A stretch of 64,000 nucleotides of DNA from an uncultured bacterium. GTDB taxonomy: Bacteria > Bacteroidota > Bacteroidia > Bacteroidales > Rikenellaceae. The notes below the pieces were generated by a model. The model worked only from the letters and a program-made list of their open reading frames with translations. It made no database searches and was not told where the DNA came from. Of this stretch, positions 57,971-64,000 are shown one piece after another; positions within the stretch are counted from its first letter, which is position 1; each line of letters opens with the position of its first letter. Position numbers and translations under genes: made by a program. The DNA lies in the NCBI GenBank assembly GCA_905214725.1, contig CAJMNH010000002.1, forward strand, positions 62,001 to 126,000, given 5' to 3'.

Positions 57971-58852
57971 CTATTTCTTCGCCGCGGCCTTGTCGGCTTC
58001 GGCATTGATCACCTTCAACCAGTCGAGTGTCGCAGCCTTGAAGTTCTCATGGTACTTGAACTTCTTGCTCATGCCCCAACCGTGACCGCCGGAGGGAAAG
58101 ATGTGCAGCGACGCCTTCACGCCGTTGGCTTTGAGCTTCTCATAGAGCAGCGCGGCGTTGATGGCCGGAACCACCTTGTCGTCGTCGCTGTGGAAGATCA
58201 ACGCCGGACAAGCCGTGCTGTCAGCCACCTTCTCCAACGAAAACTTCGCGGCCTCGGTCTCGACGTTCTCCTTGCCGACCAACTGCTGGAACGTTCCCAG
58301 ATGGCGCTTGTCGGGATCGCTCGACACCACCGGATAGATGAGCACCATGAAATCAGGCTTCGATGCGGACATAACGCCCGCCGAGCCGGCCAGATAACCG
58401 CCCGCCGAGGTGCCTGAAACGCCCACCTTGTGCGGATCGACGCCTAATTCCGACGCCATTTCGCGCACCGTCGCCACAGCCTTGTCCAAGTCGTTGAGCG
58501 GCACCTCCGAATGGCCGTTGGGCAGACGGTATTTCAGCATCACGCCCACGATGCCGTTCTCGGCGAACCACTTGCAGGTGTTGTGCCCGTTGGCGATCGA
58601 GAGCTGCGAATAGCCGCCGCCCGGACAGAATACGATCGCCTGCCCCGTCGCCTTTTCGGGTGCGGGTTTGTAAATCCAGATTTCGGCCGACGAGGTATTG
58701 GTCAGCACGCCGGGTTTGGGTTCGTATTCGTCGCCCGTTACGCCGTTCGAGGTCGGGGCCGTCGCATTGTCCCACAACTTGATGTGATAGTCCTGCGCCG
58801 ATACGGTCGCCGCCGCAAAGAGCAGCACCGCAAGAATCGTCAATCGTTTCAT
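57971..58852 (-). CDS. Secreted alpha/beta-hydrolase (esterase/lipase-type)
   Basis: A 293-residue protein with a Sec signal (MKRLTILAVLLFAAATVSAQ). The oxyanion motif CPGGGYSQL (about residues 76-84), nucleophile GTSAGGYLAG (about 145-154), acid in FHSDDDKVVP and His in GGHGWGM complete the triad. It resembles secreted acetylxylan-esterase-like enzymes of Bacteroidetes, but the substrate cannot be read. It is divergent from the GH13 gene, with repeat E copies between them. Confidence 0.85.
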   Translation of the reverse strand: MKRLTILAVLLFAAATVSAQDYHIKLWDNATAPTSNGVTGDEYEPKPGVLTNTSSAEIWIYKPAPEKATGQAIVFCPGGGYSQLSIANGHNTCKWFAENGIVGVMLKYRLPNGHSEVPLNDLDKAVATVREMASELGVDPHKVGVSGTSAGGYLAGSAGVMSASKPDFMVLIYPVVSSDPDKRHLGTFQQLVGKENVETEAAKFSLEKVADSTACPALIFHSDDDKVVPAINAALLYEKLKANGVKASLHIFPSGGHGWGMSKKFKYHENFKAATLDWLKVINAEADKAAAKK

Positions 58853-58885
58853 TTGCTTTCGATCTAAAAATTAGTAGTTTTGAAG

Positions 58886-58893
58886 TATCTTTG
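58886..58893 (+). promoter_or_regulatory. Isolated TATCTTTG on the plus strand
   Basis: Matches the -7 consensus but lacks a spaced TTTG. It would transcribe through the E repeats toward the GH13 gene. Confidence 0.25.
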
Positions 58894-58906
58894 TTTTCAA
58901 CAGCCG

Positions 58907-59039
58907 TTTTCCCCGCTCGGCAGAGCCCGAACAAGTTCGGCTCTGCGCTCGGCTTAGCGAAAACGTTGAATTCTTTTCTTCATTTTCTCCGCTCGGCATA
59001 ACCCGCAAGCGGCTTCTGCCCTCGCTTAGCGAAAACGTT
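58907..59039 (+). repeat. Two tandem module E copies
   Basis: 58907-58966 and 58981-59039 repeat the TTTTC.CCGCTCGGCA...GCTTAGCGAAAACG frame also seen at 45781-45842. The first copy contains the hairpin AGCCCGAAC-AA-GTTCGGCT; in the second, the hairpin is changed to ACCCGCAAGCGGCT. This fills most of the 367-bp gap between the esterase and GH13 genes. Confidence 0.8.
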
Positions 59040-59122
59040 TCGTTTGGCCCGATAAAGATAGGAATTATTCTCTTATTTCTTTCGTTTCCGATATAAAAAA
59101 GGTTGAAAATCTCCGCCGGCGG

Positions 59123-59161
59123 TTTGTAAATCCCCCGAGAAAAACTATCTTTGCAAAGATA
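59123..59161. promoter_or_regulatory. GH13 gene promoter with palindromic -7 site
   Basis: TTTG (59123-59126), exactly 19 bases, then TATCTTTG (59146-59153): a perfect promoter for 59220. The next eight bases are CAAAGATA, so 59146-59161 is a 16-bp perfect palindrome that also reads TATCTTTG on the minus strand, toward the esterase. Confidence 0.85.
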
Positions 59162-59219
59162 AATTCCGGCTTGGACGGGCTTTGCCTGCCGAGAGAAAAT
59201 ACTAACCCGATTTACTTTA

Positions 59220-60899
59220 ATGAAACGCATCATCTTTGCGCTGGCAGCCGCACTCTACCTCCTGCCTGCACCTGCACAGCAAGTTCCCGAATGGTTGAAG
59301 GACGGGATTCTGTACCACATCTACCCCTCCTCCTTCAAGGACAGCGACGGTGACGGCATCGGCGATCTGGAGGGCATCCGCTCCAAACTCCCCTACATCA
59401 AGAGCCTCGGCGTGAATGCGATCTGGCTCAGCCCCGTTTTTCAGAGCGAATTCGAGGACGGCGGCTACGACATCACCGATTTCTACCGGATCGATCCCCG
59501 TTTCGGCACCAATACCCAACTGGCGCAACTCGTCCGCGACGCCCACGACGCGGGCATCCGCGTCTGTCTCGATCTGGTAGCGGGCCACACGTCGGACAAG
59601 CATCCGTGGTTCCGCCAGTCGTCCGAGGCCGATACGGAACTGCAATACAGCGATTACTACATTTGGAGCGACTCGAAGGATTCGTTCCCGACCAAGAAAT
59701 TCGTCCGCAGCGACGCCCCGCGTCAAGGGAATTTCATGAAGAACTTCTTCGACGTGCAGCCGGCCCTCAACTACGGCTATCTGACCCCCGATCCCGCCCA
59801 ACCGTGGCAGCAGGGTTACGACGATCCGGGCCCCACGGCCGTACGCAACGAATTGAAGAACATCATCTCGTTCTGGATGGACAAGGGCGTCGACGGCTTC
59901 CGCTGCGACATGGCCCAGAGTCTGGTCAAGGGCGACGACAAGCAGCACACGGGCACGATGCGCCTGTGGCACGAGCTGCGCAGCTGGTTCGAAGGGAAAT
60001 ATCCCGAAGGCATTCTTATCTCCGAGTGGAGCCAGCCGCGCCAGTCGTTGCGGGCCGGATTCCACATCGATCTTTTGATCCACAACGGCGCAGGCACCAA
60101 GATTTACCGCTCGCTGGTCTGCCAGACCAACGACCGCGGCACCGAGCAAACGCCTTGTTTCTTCGATTACGAAGGGCGCGGGCAGGTGAAGGATTTCGCC
60201 GAAAACTATAAAACGGAATACGAAGCCACGCGCGATCTGGGATACGCCGCCATGCCGACCTGCAGCCACGACATCTGGCGTCTGAACCGTTTCGACCGCA
60301 ACACGCCCGAGCAACTCAAGACGGCGCTCACGCTCTTTCTGACGCTGCCTGCCGTGCCGATCATCTACTACGGCGAGGAGATCGGACTCCGCAATCTGGA
60401 AGACGCACCGGTCAAGGAGGGCAGTTTCACCAGCCGCAACCGCAGCAGTTGCCGCACTCCGATGCAATGGGACGACTCGGTCAACGCCGGTTTCTCGACC
60501 GCCGCCGCCGAAAAAATCTATCTGCCGATCGATCCCGATCCGGCGCGTCCGACCGTTGCCGCCGAGGAGCAGGATTCGCGGTCGATCCTCAACTACGTGA
60601 AGGGGCTGATCGCCTTGCGGCAGCAGACGCCGGCGCTCGGTACGCGCGGCGCATGGCGCTTCGTGAGCGATGTAGAGCAACCCTATCCGATGGTCTACGC
60701 CCGCGAACTGAACGGCGAGAAGTATCTCGTCGCCCTCAATCCGTCGAAGCGGAGCGTAACGGCGCGCTTCGTCTCGGAAGGCGGCAAGGCGGAAACGGTC
60801 TACGGAGCGGCCAGCAGCGCGAAATACGCTTCGAAGAGAGGCGTCGCCACGCTGAAAATGCAACCCGTTTCGGCAGTTATCCTGAAAATAACCGAATAA
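59220..60899 (+). CDS. Secreted alpha-glucan hydrolase, GH13 family
   Basis: A 559-residue TIM-barrel enzyme with a signal peptide (MKRIIFALAAALYLLPAPAQ). The catalytic triad is visible: nucleophile Asp in GFRCDMAQSL, acid/base Glu in LISEWSQ, and Asp in CSHDIWR. Region I reads DLVAGHTS, with Gly where NH is usual, and region IV has SHD rather than NHD, so it belongs to a less common subfamily. The C-terminal beta domain covers about 475-559. It probably cleaves alpha-glucosides in the periplasm; exact linkage unknown. Followed after 27 bases by a phosphatase. Confidence 0.88.
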   Translation: MKRIIFALAAALYLLPAPAQQVPEWLKDGILYHIYPSSFKDSDGDGIGDLEGIRSKLPYIKSLGVNAIWLSPVFQSEFEDGGYDITDFYRIDPRFGTNTQLAQLVRDAHDAGIRVCLDLVAGHTSDKHPWFRQSSEADTELQYSDYYIWSDSKDSFPTKKFVRSDAPRQGNFMKNFFDVQPALNYGYLTPDPAQPWQQGYDDPGPTAVRNELKNIISFWMDKGVDGFRCDMAQSLVKGDDKQHTGTMRLWHELRSWFEGKYPEGILISEWSQPRQSLRAGFHIDLLIHNGAGTKIYRSLVCQTNDRGTEQTPCFFDYEGRGQVKDFAENYKTEYEATRDLGYAAMPTCSHDIWRLNRFDRNTPEQLKTALTLFLTLPAVPIIYYGEEIGLRNLEDAPVKEGSFTSRNRSSCRTPMQWDDSVNAGFSTAAAEKIYLPIDPDPARPTVAAEEQDSRSILNYVKGLIALRQQTPALGTRGAWRFVSDVEQPYPMVYARELNGEKYLVALNPSKRSVTARFVSEGGKAETVYGAASSAKYASKRGVATLKMQPVSAVILKITE

Positions 60900-60926
60900 A
60901 TTCTAACAACACACTACTTCATCCGA

Positions 60927-62216
60927 ATGAAACAAAGAACGATTTTTCTACTGCTGGGCTGCCTGCTTCTGGCAGGCGGCGCAGCGGCGCAGAGCACCAA
61001 GGAGCAAACGCTTGAAGACCTCAACCGTACGGCGGCGCTTTACTATACCTACGAAAACCATCCCCGCGCCGAGGCGACGCCCGCGCCGGAGGGATACAAA
61101 CCTTTCTACATCAGCCACTACGGCCGTCACGGTTCGCGCTGGCACGCTTCGGAGAGCATCTACGAGAATCCGCGCGCGCAACTCCGCAAGGCAGCCGAAG
61201 CGGGTAAGCTGACGCCGCTGGGCGAAGATGCGCTCCGGCGCGTCGAATGCGTCGCCGACGATGCGCTGCATCGCTACGGCGATCTGTCGCCGCGCGGCGT
61301 GCGCGAACATCGCGGCATCGCCGAACGGATGTACTACTCCTTCCCCGAAGTCTTTTCGACCGCCGACGGCCGTTTGTGCCGCATTCGCTCCCGCTCGACG
61401 CTCGTGCCGCGCTGCATGCTCAGCATGGCCGCCGCCAACGAACGGCTCAAAGAGCTGAATCCCGCGATCGATATTACGCGCGAAGCGAGCAAGCGTTATC
61501 TCGACTATATGTTCCGCATGACCGAGGCGAACAAGATCAAGAAGGAGACCAAGCAGCGCATTGCCGAACTGCGGGAACGCGAAATCGACCCCTCGCGTTT
61601 CGTCCGCGCGCTCATGACCGATCCGTCGCTCATCGGCAAGAACAAGGAACAGCTCCGGTTCATGAACGATCTCTACTGCATCGCGTCGATCATGCAGGAC
61701 ATCGACTACCTCGACTGCTCGTTCTACGATCTCTTCACGCCCGACGAACTCTATGCCTTCTACGCCGTGCGCAACTACCAGATGTACCTCGAAGAGGGCC
61801 CCTCGGCCGAATTCGGCCACCGCGCCCTGAGCGACGCCGTGCCTCTGCTGCGGAACTTCGTCGCCGAGGCCGACGAAGCGATCGCTACGGGCAATTTGTC
61901 CGCATCGCTGCGCTACGGCCACGACGTGAACGTCATTCCGCTCGTGGGGTTGATGGGCATCGAAGGCTGCGACAACCGCGAAAGCGATTTCCATAAGGTC
62001 GACGAAGCGTGGAGCTGCTGGCGCGTAACGCCGATGGCCACCAACGTCCAGTGGATCTTCTTCCGCCGCCCGGGCAGCGACGAGGTGCTCGTGAAGTTCC
62101 TCTTCAACGAACGCGAATCCCGCATCCGTCTCGAAAGCGATCTGGCGCCCTACTATCGGTGGAACGACGTGAAAAACTATTTCGAACAGCGCATCGCCAC
62201 GCAGACCAGACCGTAG
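60927..62216 (+). CDS. Secreted histidine-type acid phosphatase (phytase/MINPP-like)
   Basis: A 429-residue protein with a signal peptide (MKQRTIFLLLGCLLLAGGAAAQ). The branch-2 histidine phosphatase motif is ISHYGRHGSRW (about residues 57-67), further arginines are in RIRSRSTLVPRC, and the proton-donor HD is in LRYGHDVNVIPL. It resembles Bacteroidetes multiple inositol polyphosphate phosphatases, but inositol phosphate is only a likely substrate. Probably cotranscribed with the GH13 gene. Confidence 0.82.
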   Translation: MKQRTIFLLLGCLLLAGGAAAQSTKEQTLEDLNRTAALYYTYENHPRAEATPAPEGYKPFYISHYGRHGSRWHASESIYENPRAQLRKAAEAGKLTPLGEDALRRVECVADDALHRYGDLSPRGVREHRGIAERMYYSFPEVFSTADGRLCRIRSRSTLVPRCMLSMAAANERLKELNPAIDITREASKRYLDYMFRMTEANKIKKETKQRIAELREREIDPSRFVRALMTDPSLIGKNKEQLRFMNDLYCIASIMQDIDYLDCSFYDLFTPDELYAFYAVRNYQMYLEEGPSAEFGHRALSDAVPLLRNFVAEADEAIATGNLSASLRYGHDVNVIPLVGLMGIEGCDNRESDFHKVDEAWSCWRVTPMATNVQWIFFRRPGSDEVLVKFLFNERESRIRLESDLAPYYRWNDVKNYFEQRIATQTRP

Positions 62217-62240
62217 CGTAAGCTGCCCGTTTCTGCCGGA

Positions 62241-62278
62241 TTCGCCCCTGCCGCAGCAATTTGCAGCAGGGGCGAATT
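62241..62278 (+). terminator. Terminator-like hairpin after the phosphatase gene
   Basis: ATTCGCCCCTGC (62241-62252) pairs perfectly with GCAGGGGCGAAT (62267-62278); the tail TTCCGTTT is a weak T-run. Confidence 0.7.
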
Positions 62279-62408
62279 TCCGTTTCGGAGAAACCGCCGG
62301 TCGGCGGTCTAAAGGAGGTGAAGCAAAGTACGGCCCGTCGCGCAAGGCGGCAGACTGCCGGCATCGGCGGACGAAGCCGGAGCCCGAAACCGTGTGTCGG
62401 GAAGGAAT

Positions 62409-62442
62409 AAAAAGCACCGTCCCGAACGATTTCAGGACGGTG
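62409..62442 (-). terminator. Terminator of the BspA-like gene
   Basis: CACCGTCC (62442-62435 on the minus strand) pairs with GGACGGTG (62422-62415), followed by CTTTTT. Confidence 0.85.
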
Positions 62443-62465
62443 TTGTCAACTTACAAAGAAAACCC

Positions 62466-64000
62466 TCAATGAACCGACATCATCGACAGACGGCCCATGC
62501 CGAGGGGCGCGGCTGCCGGTGTCCTCGCCTCGGTCGGACGCAGCGATTCGAATTTTGCAGCCGACCGCTTCGCCGAAACCGAAGCCGCGGGGGCCTTGGT
62601 CAGTTTGTAGGGACCTACGCCGTAGTCGACCTTCACATTGTCGCCCTCGCCGACCAGATAACCCGGACGGATCAGGTTTTGCGCCTCGTAATACTTTCCA
62701 CCCGTATAGAGGACGTAGTCCAGGCCGGTAATCTGCTGCGTAATGCCGTTGTTGTCGTTGAACGTGCCGCAGGTGATCGTGATTTCGTTCGAAGCGGTAT
62801 CATAAACCCCTGAGACAAGCGTATCTTCCGACACCCAGATCGACGGCTGCGACTCCTCGTTGAGGAAACGATAACGAATATAGATATAATAGGAGAATCC
62901 GTACATTCCCAAATCCTCGTAGGAATTGATCCCGATCGTTCCGTCCGAATTGTAGCTCATATAGAAAGGATACGAATCCACTTTCGCCTCCTCTTCAGTC
63001 GCCTGCTTTCCGCTGCTCAAGATGGTAGCGCCCCAGTCGTAGACACGGAAACTCTCGTCGTTGCGGTAAGGTTCAATACGGATGGTGTAGGTCTGCGGCT
63101 GTTTGGTAACCTCTGAGGAAGTCGTCGTGACGGTCCACGTCCCGATGTAACGTTCGTAGTCGGCGCTGCCCTGCGGACGGGCCGCCGTCGTGACGACGGC
63201 AGTTTCGAAGACCTTCCCGTGAGCATTGTTGCCGCGCACGAGCAGCATGTATTCGGTCTGCGGTTCGAGATCGTGGAACGAAAGCACCAACCCCTCGTCC
63301 GACATCAACGTCGGGAGTTGCGCTGCCGTAAATCCAATGCCGTATTTATTGGTCGCCTTCTCCATGTCGCCTTCGAACTCGTCGAGCACGCTCTGCACGA
63401 GCTGCGTCGTACCGATGATGTATTTGCCCGATTTGAACTCCGTGCCCTTGATCGTAAAGTCGATGGCATGATACTCCATGCCCTCGGGTGCCGCATGGGA
63501 GATCGAGATAGTCGGCGCTGCCGTCGTACCGTCGCCGATACCGCCCCATGCGATGGGTGCGATCGCGTAGTCGGCCATCTTCGTACAGTTCTTGAAGCAG
63601 TCCTTGACGTCTCTTCCGCTACTTACTGCCGAATCCGGCACCTTCTCGAAGAGGTCTCGATAATTGACCCGATCATAGAGGTGTACCTTCACCGGTTTGC
63701 TCTCGACCTCAATAGTCATATAAGGCGATTCGCCCGTGAAGGCCGTGCAACCTTCGAAGGCCGAAGCCGTCGCGTTGATCGACGTCATCTTGTCGAACAG
63801 CGTCGCAGGCAACGATTCGAGCGACGTACACCCCTTGAACATCTCCTTGATGTTTGTACATCCGACCATCGCGTCGAAGAACCCCTCGGGAAGCGTTTCG
63901 AGTGACGTACAGTTCGTGAACATCGACAGAGCGGTCGTGATGCCCGTCATGTTTTTCAGCAGGCCGGCAGGAAGGCTTTTGAGCGATGTACAGCCGTTGA
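62466..64000 (-). CDS. BspA-like leucine-rich-repeat surface protein (5' end outside window)
   Basis: The frame is open to the right edge, so the start is not seen; the internal ATG at 63950 is not the start. The N-terminal visible part has repeats of about 24-25 residues of the form GCTSL.SLP..LF....TN(I/M)..MF.(G/N) (63700-64000), as in BspA/LRR_5 surface proteins. Then come beta-rich domains (about 350 residues, including an EPQTEYMLLVRGNNAHG stretch like a fibronectin-type domain). The last 40 residues are Ala/Ser/Arg-rich. Likely cell-surface; ligand unknown. Confidence 0.78.
   Translation of the reverse strand, partial: NGCTSLKSLPAGLLKNMTGITTALSMFTNCTSLETLPEGFFDAMVGCTNIKEMFKGCTSLESLPATLFDKMTSINATASAFEGCTAFTGESPYMTIEVESKPVKVHLYDRVNYRDLFEKVPDSAVSSGRDVKDCFKNCTKMADYAIAPIAWGGIGDGTTAAPTISISHAAPEGMEYHAIDFTIKGTEFKSGKYIIGTTQLVQSVLDEFEGDMEKATNKYGIGFTAAQLPTLMSDEGLVLSFHDLEPQTEYMLLVRGNNAHGKVFETAVVTTAARPQGSADYERYIGTWTVTTTSSEVTKQPQTYTIRIEPYRNDESFRVYDWGATILSSGKQATEEEAKVDSYPFYMSYNSDGTIGINSYEDLGMYGFSYYIYIRYRFLNEESQPSIWVSEDTLVSGVYDTASNEITITCGTFNDNNGITQQITGLDYVLYTGGKYYEAQNLIRPGYLVGEGDNVKVDYGVGPYKLTKAPAASVSAKRSAAKFESLRPTEARTPAAAPLGMGRLSMMSVH

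Overview
The window comes from a GC-rich member of the Bacteroidales and looks most like Alistipes or another Rikenellaceae. The evidence is promoters of the Bacteroidetes type (TTTG, about 19 bases, then TAnnTTTG), a SusC/SusD pair, lipoproteins with BACON-like or Ig-like domains, an LpxC-FabZ fusion, a fused KorA, a long InfB and long-form HisG. The genus is inferred from general familiarity and was not tested by a search.

Layout. 1-1136 (minus) is the start of a surface lipoprotein with three tandem domains. 2186-5219 is korA-korB, a 2-oxoacid:ferredoxin oxidoreductase, with a repeat insertion and a duplicated korB start between the genes. 6221-25880 is a long amino-acid biosynthesis block: leuACDB; ilvDBNC with asnB; thrA, a phosphoglycerate-mutase-like gene that is probably the homoserine kinase, thrC; proBA. 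26211-33228 is a complete his operon, hisGDCBHAFIE, with overlapping genes. Two leader-peptide attenuators can be read base by base: a Leu/Val/Ile-rich leader before ilvD (11197-11340) and a His-rich leader before hisG (26028-26154).

33296-35949 (minus) holds a K+/H+-type antiporter, a small membrane protein and a small secreted protein. 36770-45455 is an outer-membrane uptake locus: a calcineurin-like phosphoesterase lipoprotein, SusC, SusD and a BACON lipoprotein, ending in a strong terminator. 46716-52775 (minus) is rimP-nusA-infB followed by a CoA-transferase gene. 53827-56066 (minus) is lpxC/fabZ-lpxA, divergent from a TonB-like gene. The right end carries a DUF3795-type protein, a secreted esterase, a secreted GH13 enzyme, a secreted histidine-type phosphatase and the 3' part of a BspA-like repeat protein.

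The non-coding space is unusual. Three islands (45.5-46.7, 52.9-53.7 and 57.5-57.9 kb) and several single sites are built from a small set of reusable repeat modules in different orders and orientations. They include palindromic modules whose arms change together. Nine-base G/C runs occur in two lipoprotein genes and one intergenic site. These repeats and the two attenuators are the most interesting non-genic features. No tRNA, rRNA, CRISPR array, transposase or phage gene was seen.
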